Counted from the stretch's first letter, positions 31,270 through 40,260 are shown. The stretch: DNA of 64,000 bases from Bosea sp. F3-2 (GCF_008253865.1 NZ_CP042331.1:1798001-1862000); one strand, 5' to 3'. Numbers and translations: made by a program. Notes: generated by a model from the letters alone, not told the origin.

Positions 31270-33426
31270 TCAGGAATGCGCCAGGATCGCCAGCAGCAGA
31301 AGAGCGATGATGTTGGTGATCTTGATTGCGGGATTCACGGCGGGGCCCGCCGTGTCCTTGTAGGGGTCGCCGACGGTGTCACCGGTGACCGAGGCCTTAT
31401 GCGCTTCGGAGCCCTTCATATGGCGCACGCCGTTCTTGTCGACGAAGCCATCCTCGAAGCTCTTCTTGGCGTTGTCCCAGGCGCCGCCGCCCGAGGTCAT
31501 CGAGATCGCGACGAAGATGCCGGTGACGATGACGCCCAGCAGCATGGCGCCGACGGCGGCGAAGGCCTGGTTCTTGCCGGCGATGGCGTTGATGACGAAG
31601 AAGGTCACGACCGGCGCCAGGACCGGCAGAAGCGAGGGTATGACCATCTCCTTGATCGCGGCGCGGGTCAGCATGTCGACGGCGCGGCCGTAATCGGGCC
31701 GCTCAGTGCCTTCCATGATGCCGGGCTTTTCACGGAACTGCCTGCGCACCTCCTCCACCACCGAGCCGGCGGCGCGGCCGACCGCCGTCATGGCGATGCC
31801 GCCGAACAGGAAGGGGATGAGACCGCCGAGCAGCAGGCCGACGACGACATAGGGGTTCGACAGGGTGAAATCGACCGTGACCCCCTTGAAGTACTGGTAG
31901 TTGCTGGCGCCCGCCTTGTTGGCCTCGGCGACGAAGTAGTTCAGGTCCGAGGTGTAGGCGGCAAAGAGCACTAGCGCACCGAGGCCAGCCGAGCCGATCG
32001 CATAGCCCTTGGTGACCGCCTTCGTCGTGTTGCCGACCGCATCGAGCGCGTCGGTGGAGCTGCGCACCTCCTTGGGCAGGCCCGCCATCTCGGCGATACC
32101 GCCGGCATTGTCGGTGACCGGGCCGAAGGCATCGAGCGCCACGACCACGCCGGCCAGCGCCAGCATGGCGGTGGTGGCGATGGCAATGCCGAACAGACCG
32201 GCGAGGCCATAGGCGATGATGATGCCGGCGACGATCACGATGACCGGCGCCGCCGTCGCCTCCAGCGAGACCGCAAGGCCCTGGATGACGTTGGTGCCAT
32301 GGCCGGTGACCGAGGCCTGGGCGATCGAGACGACCGGGCGCTTGCCGGTGCCGGTGTAGTATTCGGTGATGACGACGATGCAGAGCGTGACGGCCAGGCC
32401 GACCAGCGCGCAGCCGAAGAGCTTGCCCGAGGAGAAGCTGACCCCCTGCACGGTGGTGAAGGAGGCCGAGAAGCCGCCGAACATCAGATAATTGACCGCC
32501 GCGATCGCGCCGACGGAGAGCACACCGGCGGCGATGAAGCCCTTGTAGAGCGCGCCCATGATCGACTGGTTGGCGCCGAGTTTGACGAAGAAGGTGCCGA
32601 TGATCGAGGTGACGATACAGGCCGCACCGATCGCCATCGGATAGAGCATCATCGTGCCCAGCACCGGCTGGCCGGCGAAGAAGATCGCCGCGAGCACCAT
32701 GGTTGCAACCAGCGTCACCGCATAGGTCTCGAACAGGTCGGCCGCCATGCCGGCGCAGTCGCCGACATTGTCGCCGACATTGTCCGCGATGGTCGCAGGA
32801 TTGCGCGGGTCGTCTTCCGGGATGCCGGCCTCGACCTTGCCGACGAGGTCGGCGCCGACATCGGCCCCCTTGGTGAAGATGCCGCCGCCGAGACGGGCGA
32901 AGATCGAGATCAGCGAGGCGCCGAAGCCCAGCGCCACCAGCGAATCGATCACCGTGCGGCTGGAGGGCTCGAAGCCGAGATAGGAGGTCAGGATGCCGTA
33001 GTAGACGGCGACGCCGAGCAGCGCGAGGCCGGCGACGAGCATGCCGGTGACGGCGCCCGCCTTGAAGGCGACGTCGAGCCCGTCACCCAGCGACTTCATC
33101 GCCGCCTGGGCCGTGCGTACATTGGCGCGGACCGAGACGTTCATGCCGATGAAGCCGGCCGCGCCGGAGAGCACGGCACCGATCAGGTAGCCGATGCCGA
33201 CCCATTTGCCGAGCAGATAGGACAGCACCACGAAGACCACCACTCCGACCATGGAAATCGTGAGATATTGGCGCTTGAGATAGGCCTGCGCGCCTTCGGC
33301 CACCGCGCCGGAGATCTCCTGCATGCGCTGGTTGCCGGCATCGCGCTTCATCACGTCGCCATAGGCCCAGATGCCGTAGGCTATCGACAACGCACTCAAT
33401 ATGATGATGAGAGGCAGAGCTGACAT
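31270..33426 (-). CDS. hppA: membrane-bound proton-translocating pyrophosphatase
   Basis: 718 residues from ATG 33426 (MSALPLIIILSALSIAYG), 16 membrane helices expected. PPi-binding motifs are 'GADVGADLVGKVEAGIPEDD' (187-206), 'DNVGDNVGDCAGMAADLFE' (215-233) and the C-terminal 'GDTVGDPYKDTAGPAVNP'. K469 in 'GNTTKAVTKG' occupies the position that is Ala in K+-dependent enzymes, which marks this as the K+-insensitive, H+-pumping subfamily. It couples PPi hydrolysis to proton export. Just upstream is the 32-bp inverted-repeat element at 33444-33708, so the promoter must lie within or beyond that element. Confidence 0.96.
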   Translation of the reverse strand: MSALPLIIILSALSIAYGIWAYGDVMKRDAGNQRMQEISGAVAEGAQAYLKRQYLTISMVGVVVFVVLSYLLGKWVGIGYLIGAVLSGAAGFIGMNVSVRANVRTAQAAMKSLGDGLDVAFKAGAVTGMLVAGLALLGVAVYYGILTSYLGFEPSSRTVIDSLVALGFGASLISIFARLGGGIFTKGADVGADLVGKVEAGIPEDDPRNPATIADNVGDNVGDCAGMAADLFETYAVTLVATMVLAAIFFAGQPVLGTMMLYPMAIGAACIVTSIIGTFFVKLGANQSIMGALYKGFIAAGVLSVGAIAAVNYLMFGGFSASFTTVQGVSFSSGKLFGCALVGLAVTLCIVVITEYYTGTGKRPVVSIAQASVTGHGTNVIQGLAVSLEATAAPVIVIVAGIIIAYGLAGLFGIAIATTAMLALAGVVVALDAFGPVTDNAGGIAEMAGLPKEVRSSTDALDAVGNTTKAVTKGYAIGSAGLGALVLFAAYTSDLNYFVAEANKAGASNYQYFKGVTVDFTLSNPYVVVGLLLGGLIPFLFGGIAMTAVGRAAGSVVEEVRRQFREKPGIMEGTERPDYGRAVDMLTRAAIKEMVIPSLLPVLAPVVTFFVINAIAGKNQAFAAVGAMLLGVIVTGIFVAISMTSGGGAWDNAKKSFEDGFVDKNGVRHMKGSEAHKASVTGDTVGDPYKDTAGPAVNPAIKITNIIALLLLAILAHS

Positions 33427-33443
33427 TCGTTTTCCTGACCCTA

Positions 33444-33708
33444 GAGGCGGTTGGTGACCATGGACAAGCTCTGGGCGCAGGCGATTTTGCCCGAGTGCCA
33501 GGAACTCGATGCGGCCAAGCCTTCCGGCTTGGCCGTGGCGGGCGACGCCGCAATCGGGCAAAAGCGCCGCGCCGCCACGCGGTGAGGTGAAACCGGGCGG
33601 CTGCGGCGTCGCACCGCTTGCCGATACAAAGGTATCGGCGGCACGATGCTCCTGGCATCCGACCGATTTGACCTCACCCAGAGCTTGTCCATGGTCACCA
33701 ACCGCCTC
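33444..33708. repeat. 265-bp element with 32-bp perfect terminal inverted repeats (MITE-like)
   Basis: The arms at 33444-33475 and 33677-33708 are exact complements over 32 bases, beginning GAGGCGGTTGGTGACCATGG. The 201-bp centre has further imperfect inner symmetry (TGCCAGGA near 33497 against TCCTGGCA near 33651) and a GGCCAAG/CTTGGCC hairpin near 33519-33534. No target-site duplication is evident (flanks CTA and AAA). It carries no convincing gene. It sits 18 bases before the hppA start. Confidence 0.8.
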
Positions 33709-33770
33709 AAAGCTTCCGAGCCGTCGGGAGCGCTGCCGCTCCTCTTTTGCAGCGTTGGACGTCAGGCAAC

Positions 33771-33801
33771 GAAAAACGGGCCCTGAAGACTACAAGGCCC
33801 G
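33771..33801 (-). terminator. terminator after the ureidoglycine aminohydrolase gene
   Basis: CGGGCC (33777-33782) pairs with GGCCCG (33796-33801). On the minus strand the stem is followed by TTTTTC (complement of 33771-33776). It is about 105 bases past the gene's stop codon at 33906. Confidence 0.6.
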
Positions 33802-33905
33802 CTCCGCGTCGCCAGTGTCAGGCGAATTTGTGGCAAGTTTCGTCGAAGAGCGCAAACGGCGCGCCTAACAAATTTTGTCGGATGTCAGGCGAGCCCTGTC
33901 GCGGC

Positions 33906-34706
33906 TCAAAGCGCAACGTCGCGGTTGACGTTCTTGTAGAGCAGATAGCAGGCGTCGTCGTGGCCGGTCGGATAGAATTGCTGCGGGCAATAACCGCCCA
34001 TCCAGATGAAATCCTGCGCCCAGATCTCGTGCCATTCTTCGCCGAGCAGGTAGAGCCCCTGCCCTTCCAGCATGTAGAGGCCGTGCTCCATGACATGCGT
34101 CTCGACTGCCGGGAAGCAGACTCCCGGCTTGAACCACATCAGGTTCATCTCGAAATCGAATCGCATGTCGCCATAGGGCAGCAGGAACTGGAAGCCGCGC
34201 CCTTCCTTGCCGGTGTGATTCGTCATCGGCACAGCGTCCTGATGCGACAGGATCGGCTCGGGCACCGTCAGGCTAGGCGCGGGCTCATGGCGCTTGCGGA
34301 GCGCAAGGACTCGGACGGGCTCGCCACTCTCGTTGCGCAGCGTGAACGGCGTGGCCGGCGGCAGATAGGCGAAGCCGCCCGGCGCCATCCCTTGTGCCGC
34401 AGCGCCATCGATCGACAGAGCGACCTCGCCCGACAAGACGTAGAAGAAGTGCTGGACGCTGTCTTCGCTGAACGCAGCCAGCGTTCCGCCGCCCGGCGCG
34501 ATCTCGAGAACATACTGGGCAAAGGCGGCTCCGAGGACCGGCGCAGCGAGAACGCGGACGATGGTGTCCTTGTATTGCGGCAGGCGGCTGATCAGAACGC
34601 CTTCCGGCGGCATGAAGGCGTAGTTGGAACGCACCACGCCGCGGTTATGGCCGATCGCCCCCGGCGGCACGCGGCCGGTCGCGGGCGGAAATGCGCGATT
34701 GGTCAT
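33906..34706 (-). CDS. (S)-ureidoglycine aminohydrolase
   Basis: 266 residues, two cupin domains. The first has 'SVQHFFYVLSGEVALSIDGA' and 'GMAPGGFAYLPPATPFTLRN'. The second contains the metal site 'AVETHVMEHGLYMLEGQGLY' (Glu, His, His) and 'WMGGYCPQQFYPTGHDDACY', characteristic of UGHY/YlbA. It releases ammonia from (S)-ureidoglycine in the allantoate branch of purine degradation and needs Mn2+. No allantoicase or allantoate amidohydrolase gene is near. The gene follows the MFS transporter by about 30 bases on the same strand, so the pair may import or handle a ureide. Confidence 0.9.
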   Translation of the reverse strand: MTNRAFPPATGRVPPGAIGHNRGVVRSNYAFMPPEGVLISRLPQYKDTIVRVLAAPVLGAAFAQYVLEIAPGGGTLAAFSEDSVQHFFYVLSGEVALSIDGAAAQGMAPGGFAYLPPATPFTLRNESGEPVRVLALRKRHEPAPSLTVPEPILSHQDAVPMTNHTGKEGRGFQFLLPYGDMRFDFEMNLMWFKPGVCFPAVETHVMEHGLYMLEGQGLYLLGEEWHEIWAQDFIWMGGYCPQQFYPTGHDDACYLLYKNVNRDVAL

Positions 34707-34737
34707 CGAAAACTCCCGGGAGAACGCGCCTGGCCCT

Positions 34738-35940
34738 TCAAGCGACGGCCGGGCGCTGGAGACGCGCCCAAGCCACCATCGCCAGCGCGATGGCCACCGG
34801 CGGGAAGACGAGCCAGTTCACACTGTCCCAACCACCATGGCTGAGCAAGCCGCCGGCCGAGAAGGAGGCGATGGCGACCGAGCCGAAGACGAGGAAGTCG
34901 TTAGCGGCCTGCACCTTCACCCGCTCTTCCGGCCGGTAGCAATCGGTGACCAGCGCGGTTGCACCGATGAAACCGAAATTCCAGCCGAGGCCGAGCAGAA
35001 TCAGCGCGAGCCAGAAATGGCCGACGCTGAGGCCGGTGAGGCCGACGACGGCGGCGAGCGCCGTCAGGACAAGGCCGACCGAGGTGATCGTGCCCTTGCC
35101 GAAGCGGGCGATCAGCCGGCCGGTGAAGAAGCTCGGCCCGAACATTGAGAGCACATGCCACTGGATGCCGAGCGCGGCATCGCCGACCGAATGGCCGCAG
35201 GCAACCATCGCCATCGGCGCGGCCGTCATGACGAAGCTCATCAGCCCATAGGCGACCAGCGAAGCCGTGACCGAGGCGATGAATTTCGGCTGACGCATGA
35301 TCTCGCCGAGCGGGCGCCCCCCGCCGGAACGAACCGCCCCGACCCGTGGGGCACGCAGGCGGGAGACGATCAGGATGGCGATCAGAGCCAGAGCACCCTG
35401 CGCCAAGAAGCTCGCGGCAAAAGGCGCGGACGGTGTGAGATCGCGCGTCCAGTAGACCGATTGCGGCCCGATGATGCCCGCCGCAAGACCGCCGAACATC
35501 ACCCAGGAAATGGCGCGAGGCCGAAACTCATCGCTCGCCGTATCGGCGGCGGCGAAGCGATAGCTCTGGACGAAGGAGCCGTAGAGCCCGCAGACGAAGG
35601 TGCCGAGGCAGAACAGCCAGAACAGGCGCAACGTCGCACCGCCGGCGGCGAGGCTTGCTCCCGTCGCGCCGACGAGTGCGCCGATCAGGTAGCCGCTGCG
35701 CCGCCCGATTCTGCGCATCACCATCGCAGCCGGAATCACGCCAACGGCAATGCCGAGCTGGAGCAGGCTGACCGGCACCGTGGCGAAGGCCTTGTCGGCC
35801 ACCAGCTGCGCACCGACGATGCCGCCGAGCGAAACGATGATCGCGGGGTTGGCACCGCCGAGCGCCTGCGCACCGGCAAGGACCAGCGCGTTGCGCTTCG
35901 CGAGCCTGTCGCCATCGAGGACCGGAACATGCTGGTTCAT
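34738..35940 (-). CDS. MFS transporter (YajR/UMF-like group)
   Basis: 400 residues from ATG 35940; a GTG one codon earlier is possible. Twelve helices. The cytoplasmic loop after TM2 is 'MRRIGRRSGYLIGALVGATG', the MFS motif A variant, and the equivalent in the second half is 'LIARFGKGTITSVGLVLTAL'. A conserved 'LGLGWNFGFIGATALVTDCY' helix is typical of a proteobacterial MFS subgroup often annotated YajR-like. Substrate unknown; coupling to ureide metabolism is inferred only from adjacency. Confidence 0.85.
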   Translation of the reverse strand: MNQHVPVLDGDRLAKRNALVLAGAQALGGANPAIIVSLGGIVGAQLVADKAFATVPVSLLQLGIAVGVIPAAMVMRRIGRRSGYLIGALVGATGASLAAGGATLRLFWLFCLGTFVCGLYGSFVQSYRFAAADTASDEFRPRAISWVMFGGLAAGIIGPQSVYWTRDLTPSAPFAASFLAQGALALIAILIVSRLRAPRVGAVRSGGGRPLGEIMRQPKFIASVTASLVAYGLMSFVMTAAPMAMVACGHSVGDAALGIQWHVLSMFGPSFFTGRLIARFGKGTITSVGLVLTALAAVVGLTGLSVGHFWLALILLGLGWNFGFIGATALVTDCYRPEERVKVQAANDFLVFGSVAIASFSAGGLLSHGGWDSVNWLVFPPVAIALAMVAWARLQRPAVA

Positions 35941-35977
35941 CACAACGCCGCCTCGCGGTCGCCGTGACGCGCCGCTT

Positions 35978-36973
35978 TCAGAAATGGGAGAAGGAGCCTT
36001 GCGCGAAGCTGCGCGCCCCGCCCTTCTCGCTATATGTCACTACGCCGGCCTCGGCGGTGATCCGTCCGATGAGCGTCAACGGAAGCATGATCTCCTCCGC
36101 CGCCGTAATCAGAGCAGGATATTCCCCTTCCGATGCCGTACAGAGAATTTCGTAGTCGTCTCCGCCGGTCCAGGCCAGTTCCGCCAGCGCGGGATCGGCC
36201 ATGAGCGCGGCGCGGGCCGCAGGCGAGAGCGGGACGGAATCGAGATCGATCTCTGCGCCGGCGCCGGAGGCCTTCAGCAGCTTGGCGAGATCGCCGACAA
36301 GCCCATCGGAGACGTCCATCGCGGCGGAGGCATGGCGCTGCAGCGCCTGCGCGAGCGCGTAGCGCGGCTGCGGATGCAGATAGCGGTCCGCGAGGAACGC
36401 CCGGTCTTCCGCGCCGAGCAGGGCGACCCAGCCCGGCTTGTCCGGGCCATGCGCCTTCAGGCCGAGCGCGCCATCGCCGATGCTGCCGGAGACGAGCACG
36501 ACATCGCCCGGCTTCGCTCCCGAGCGCTTGACCACCCGTCCTGCCGGAACCGTGCCGAAGGCGGTGATCGACAGGGTGAGCGGCCCCGTCGTCGAGACGG
36601 TATCGCCACCGATTAGCGGGCAACCCGCCGCTTCGGCCATGCGGGCGAGGCCGGCCACGAAGCCGGCGAGCCAGACTTCAGTCCAGCCGCGCGGCAGGGC
36701 GAGCGTCAGGACGAAGCCTTCGGGCTTGGCGCCCTTGGCGGCGAGATCGGAGAGATTGACGGCAAGCGCCTTCCAGCCGATCGCCTCGGGCGGGTCATCC
36801 GGGAAGAAGTGGACGCCGGCGACGAGCGCGTCGGCCGTGACGACGACCTCATAGCCGCGGCCGGGCCGCAGCAGCCCGGCATCGTCGAGGAGACCCAAGC
36901 CACCCGGCCCGGCGATCGGCGCGAAATAGCGAGCGATCAGCTCGAACTCGCCGGGGCGGGAGGTTCCGGACAT
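35978..36973 (-). CDS. thiL: thiamine-monophosphate kinase
   Basis: 331 residues. Opens 'GEFELIARYFAPIAGPGGLG', with the ATP/Mg2+ motif 'LLDDAGLLRPG', then 'TADALVAGVHFFPDDPPEAI' and 'KALAVNLSDLAAKGAKPEGF' of the AIRS/PurM N-terminal fold. 'AAMDVSDGLVGDLAKLLKAS' and 'WTGGDDYEIL' complete the ThiL pattern. It makes thiamine diphosphate from ThMP. The start overlaps the nusB stop (TGATG), as in many Rhizobiales operons. Confidence 0.95.
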   Translation of the reverse strand: MSGTSRPGEFELIARYFAPIAGPGGLGLLDDAGLLRPGRGYEVVVTADALVAGVHFFPDDPPEAIGWKALAVNLSDLAAKGAKPEGFVLTLALPRGWTEVWLAGFVAGLARMAEAAGCPLIGGDTVSTTGPLTLSITAFGTVPAGRVVKRSGAKPGDVVLVSGSIGDGALGLKAHGPDKPGWVALLGAEDRAFLADRYLHPQPRYALAQALQRHASAAMDVSDGLVGDLAKLLKASGAGAEIDLDSVPLSPAARAALMADPALAELAWTGGDDYEILCTASEGEYPALITAAEEIMLPLTLIGRITAEAGVVTYSEKGGARSFAQGSFSHF

Positions 36974-37440
36974 CAGGCCGCCGGAGCGTCGAACTCGTCG
37001 GCGCGGAAGTCGCGGGCCATGCGGTCGAGCACGGCGTTGACCATGCCGATCTCCTCGCCCTCGTAGAAAGCGCGTGCAACCGCGACATATTCGGAAATGA
37101 CGGCACGCGCCGGCACGTCCTTGCGGAAGGCGAGCTCATAGGCGCCCGCGCGCAGGACCGCGCGCACCACGGCCTCGACCCGCTTCAGCGGCCAGTTCTT
37201 GGCGAGAAGATCATCGACCGTGCGGTCCACCACGCGCTGCTCGCGGACGACGCCGCCCAGCACGTCACGAAAGAAGGCGATCTCGGCCTGCGGCAGCTCG
37301 ATCTCCTCGACCTCCTTGCCGATCCAGAAGGCCTCGAACTCGGCCATCGCCTCGACGACGCCGCGGCCGCCGACTTCCATCTCGTAGAGCGCCTGCACGA
37401 CCGAGAGCCGCGCGCCGCGCCGCTTCTCGGCCCGGCTCAT
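36973..37440 (-). CDS. nusB: transcription antitermination factor NusB
   Basis: 155 residues. 'RRGARLSVVQALYEMEVGGR' is the conserved N-terminal helix, followed by 'DRTVDDLLAKNWPLKRVEAV' and the C-terminal 'AVISEYVAVARAFYEGEEIG' and 'VNAVLDRMARDFR'. It binds boxA RNA in rRNA antitermination. It overlaps both ribH (4 bases) and thiL (1 base). Confidence 0.96.
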   Translation of the reverse strand: MSRAEKRRGARLSVVQALYEMEVGGRGVVEAMAEFEAFWIGKEVEEIELPQAEIAFFRDVLGGVVREQRVVDRTVDDLLAKNWPLKRVEAVVRAVLRAGAYELAFRKDVPARAVISEYVAVARAFYEGEEIGMVNAVLDRMARDFRADEFDAPAA

Positions 37441-37946
37441 TGCGATTGCTCCGCCAGGGAGCGCTTGTAGCGCAGGACGGCCAGCGCCGCTTCGGCCGCG
37501 CCGCCACCCTTGTTCATGTCGGCGCGGTTGGCGCGGGCCCAGGCCTGCGGCTCGTTCTCGACGGTCAGGATGCCGTTGCCGAGCGGCAGCGCGAAGGCGA
37601 CCGAGAGGTCCATCAGCGCGCGCGAGCTCTCGCCGGCGACAATGTCGTAATGACCGGTCTCGCCACGGATGACGGTGCCGAGCGCCACGACGGCCTCATA
37701 GGGATCGACAGCCTCGTCGGCGGCGCGCAAGCCGATGACGATGGCGGAGGGGATCTCCAGCGCGCCGGGAACGGTGACGACATCGACGCGGCAGCCGGCC
37801 TCTTCCAGCACCGCCACGGCGCCGGCGAGCAACTCATCGGCGAGCTTATCGTAGAAACGCGCCTCGACGACGAGGACGCGGGCGCCGTCGATCTCGACGG
37901 CCAGAGTTGCGGCCTTGTCGGCCGAGGTCTGCCGGGGTCCGGCCAT
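37437..37946 (-). CDS. ribH: 6,7-dimethyl-8-ribityllumazine synthase
   Basis: 169 residues from ATG 37946 with AAGGA ahead. 'VEARFYDKLADELLAGAVAV', 'VTVPGALEIPSAIVIG' and 'ALGTVIRGETGHYDIVAGES' are the lumazine-synthase active-site segments, with 'LPLGNGILTVENEPQAWARA' near the end. It condenses the ribityl-pyrimidine with dihydroxybutanone phosphate. Four-base overlap with nusB. Confidence 0.96.
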   Translation of the reverse strand: MAGPRQTSADKAATLAVEIDGARVLVVEARFYDKLADELLAGAVAVLEEAGCRVDVVTVPGALEIPSAIVIGLRAADEAVDPYEAVVALGTVIRGETGHYDIVAGESSRALMDLSVAFALPLGNGILTVENEPQAWARANRADMNKGGGAAEAALAVLRYKRSLAEQSQ

Positions 37947-37980
37947 TTCTTCTATCCTTCTTGGAATGTGATCGGGCTCG

Positions 37981-38628
37981 TTACCCTTGCGGGCGCGCCT
38001 CCGCAAGCCGTGCGGCGTAGCGCGCCATCAGATCGACCTCGAGATGGACGGGATCGCCCTCCTTGCGCTGCCCCCAGGTGGTGACCGCGAAGGAGTGCGG
38101 AATGAGCAGAACGGTGAAGACGTCGCCCTCGACGGAGTTGACGGTCAGTGAGGTGCCATCGAGGCAGACCGAGCCCTTGGTCGCGATGAAGCGGGCGAGA
38201 TCCTGCGGCGCGCGGATGTGGAAGCGCGCCGTCGCGCCCCAGGGCTCGTCCGGATCGGCCTCGATCGCGTCGATCTTAAGGATGCGCGCAACGCCATCGA
38301 CATGCCCCGTAACGAGATGGCCGCCGAGTTCCTCGCCGACCTTGAGCGAGCGCTCCAGATTGATCTGCGTTCCGGGCACCCAATCGCCGACAACCGTCTT
38401 TGCCAGCGTCTCCGCCGCGGCCTCGACCTGGAAGAGGCAGCCGGGCGCGCCATCCGTGCGGGGCTTGAGCGCCGTGACCGTCAGGCAGACGCCGGCACAG
38501 GCGATCGAGGCGCCGATCGCGATGCCTTCTGCATCATAGGGGCAGGCGATGGCGAAGCGCTTGAGGCTCGGCCCCTTGCGCTCGACCTCCACGACCTCGC
38601 CGATGGCGGTGACGATGCCGGTGAACAT
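37981..38628 (-). CDS. ribE: riboflavin synthase alpha chain
   Basis: 215 residues, two homologous lumazine-binding halves: 'MFTGIVTAIGEVVEVERKG' with 'GASIACAGVCLTVTAL', and 'HLVTGHVDGVARILKID' with 'KGSVCLDGTSLTVNSV'. It dismutates two ribityllumazines into riboflavin. Its ATG shares one base with the ribD stop (38628). Confidence 0.96.
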   Translation of the reverse strand: MFTGIVTAIGEVVEVERKGPSLKRFAIACPYDAEGIAIGASIACAGVCLTVTALKPRTDGAPGCLFQVEAAAETLAKTVVGDWVPGTQINLERSLKVGEELGGHLVTGHVDGVARILKIDAIEADPDEPWGATARFHIRAPQDLARFIATKGSVCLDGTSLTVNSVEGDVFTVLLIPHSFAVTTWGQRKEGDPVHLEVDLMARYAARLAEARPQG

Positions 38629-39758
38629 CAGCCTCTCCTCACGAAATGCTCGAAACGGTCCTGACCGATCAGCCCGGTCTCAGCAAGGGCGTATAGATCG
38701 GGGTCGGCCAGCAGGCCGGCAAGTCCCGGACGCACGGCAACGACGCCGGGCTGCCCCAGCGTTTTTGGCGAGGTCGAGACGATCACCTCATCCGCGAGGC
38801 CGGCCAGCGCCAGCTTCTCGCCGATGCGCGGCCCCCCCTCCGAGAAGACGCGGGTGATGCCGCGCGTGCCGAGCAGGTTCAGCGCCTCGCGCAGATCGAG
38901 ATGGCCGTCGGCTCCCACCGATACCCGCATGACCTCGACGCCGGCCGCGACCAGCGCCTCTTCAGGCTCGACCGGCGCGGTCTCGGCCGCGATCACCCAG
39001 ACCGGCACCTCGCGCGCCGTGCGCGCGAGCTTCGAAGCAAGCGGCAGGCGCAGATGCGTGTCGAGGATGACACGGATGGGCGAGCGTTCGGCCAGACCGG
39101 GCAGGCGCACGGTGAGCTGCGGGTCGTCCGAGAGCACCGAATTGACGCCGAGCATGATCGCATCGTGATGGGCGCGCTGCAGATGCACCCAGCCGCCCGC
39201 GACCGGGCTGGACACGGCGATGGGCGTGCCCCCTTCCCCGCCTGCATAGCCGTCTGCCGTGCGGGCGATCTTGAAGGTCACCATCGGCCGCCCCTGCGTA
39301 ATGCGCAGGACATGGCCGCGATGCGCCCGCCGGGCCTGGTCTTCGAGGACGCCGACGACGACCTCGATGCCGGCCGTGCGCAGCAGCGCGTGCCCCAGCC
39401 CTGCGATGAAGGGGTTGGGGTCCGACATCGCCGAAACGACCCGCTTCACGCCCGACAGGATGGTGTGCTCGACGCAGGGGATGCCGCCACGCAGCGAGCG
39501 ATGCGAGCAGGGCTCCAGCGTGACGTAGAGCGTGCCGCCCATCGACGCAGCCCCGGCTCGGGAGAAGGCATGCGCCTCGCCATGCGGCCGCCCGCCGGGC
39601 TGGGTCAGGCCACGGGCGACAACGACCGGCCCATCGTGGGTGTCGCGTGTGACGATGGCGCCGACAGAGGGGTTCGGCCAGGTCGCGCCGAGATTGCGGG
39701 CGCCATAGGCGAGCGCCTGGGCCATGAAGGCGCGGTCGACCGCGCTGCGATCAGTCAT
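38628..39758 (-). CDS. ribD: bifunctional diaminohydroxyphosphoribosylaminopyrimidine deaminase / reductase
   Basis: 376 residues from ATG 39758, overlapping nrdR by 8 bases. The deaminase domain has 'WPNPSVGAIV', H59/E61 in 'GRPHGEAHAF' and the zinc cysteines C84 and C95 in 'LEPCSHRSLRGGIPCVEH'. That loop is two residues longer than the usual PCSHxGRTPPC. The reductase domain starts about residue 150 ('RPMVTFKIARTADG') and ends with 'VFSEGGPRIGEKLALAGLAD'. It performs steps 2 and 3 of riboflavin synthesis. Confidence 0.95.
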   Translation of the reverse strand: MTDRSAVDRAFMAQALAYGARNLGATWPNPSVGAIVTRDTHDGPVVVARGLTQPGGRPHGEAHAFSRAGAASMGGTLYVTLEPCSHRSLRGGIPCVEHTILSGVKRVVSAMSDPNPFIAGLGHALLRTAGIEVVVGVLEDQARRAHRGHVLRITQGRPMVTFKIARTADGYAGGEGGTPIAVSSPVAGGWVHLQRAHHDAIMLGVNSVLSDDPQLTVRLPGLAERSPIRVILDTHLRLPLASKLARTAREVPVWVIAAETAPVEPEEALVAAGVEVMRVSVGADGHLDLREALNLLGTRGITRVFSEGGPRIGEKLALAGLADEVIVSTSPKTLGQPGVVAVRPGLAGLLADPDLYALAETGLIGQDRFEHFVRRG

Positions 39759-40260
39759 CGTCGCGCGGAGGCCTCTCGCGCAGGGCCGCGACGGAGGCGG
39801 CCTCTTCCTCGCCACCGCCCAGCTGGCCGAGCAGCTCCTCGAAATCCTTGGCCTCGCGGAAGTTCTTGTAGACCGAGGCGAAACGGACATAGGCGACGTC
39901 GTCGAGGCCTTTCAGCCCCTCCATCACCAACTCGCCGATGGTCGAGCTTGGAATCTCCGCCTCACCCGAGCTTTCGAGCTGGCGGACGATGCCATTGACC
40001 ATGCGCTCGATGCGCTCCGGCGCGACGGGGCGCTTGCGCAGCGCATGCGCGATCGAGGTCTCCAGCTTGTCGCGGTCGAACGGCGCGCGCCGGCCCGAGC
40101 GCTTGACCACCGTCAGCTCGCGCAGCTGCACGCGCTCGAAGGTGGTGAAGCGGCCGCCGCAATCGGGGCAGACCCGGCGACGGCGGATCGCGGCGTGGTC
40201 GTCGGTGGGACGGGAATCCTTCACCTGCGTGTCGAGAGAGCCGCAATAGGGACAGCGCAT
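39751..40260 (-). CDS. nrdR: transcriptional repressor NrdR
   Basis: 169 residues. The N-terminal zinc ribbon is 'MRCPYCGSLDTQVKDSRPTD' with a second pair in 'RVCPDCGGRFTTFE', followed by the ATP-cone 'LTVVKRSGRRAPFDRDKLET'. It senses ATP/dATP and represses ribonucleotide reductase genes. The last 20 residues are an acidic tail that is longer than in most NrdR proteins. It heads the nrdR-ribDEH-nusB-thiL operon. Confidence 0.96.
   Translation of the reverse strand: MRCPYCGSLDTQVKDSRPTDDHAAIRRRRVCPDCGGRFTTFERVQLRELTVVKRSGRRAPFDRDKLETSIAHALRKRPVAPERIERMVNGIVRQLESSGEAEIPSSTIGELVMEGLKGLDDVAYVRFASVYKNFREAKDFEELLGQLGGGEEEAASVAALRERPPRDDD

Larger units (their letters stand above)
33427..33905. other. 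479-bp gap upstream of hppA
   Basis: Most of it is the inverted-repeat element at 33444-33708. From 33709 to 33770 nothing is recognised, then comes the terminator of the downstream minus-strand gene at 33771-33801. The 33802-33905 stretch holds no gene. Confidence 0.7.

Noticed and set aside
33441..33710. Open frame running through the 32-bp inverted-repeat element, encoding a similar peptide at both ends
   Set aside because: The repeated peptide is a by-product of the inverted repeat; no ribosome site and no conserved domain.
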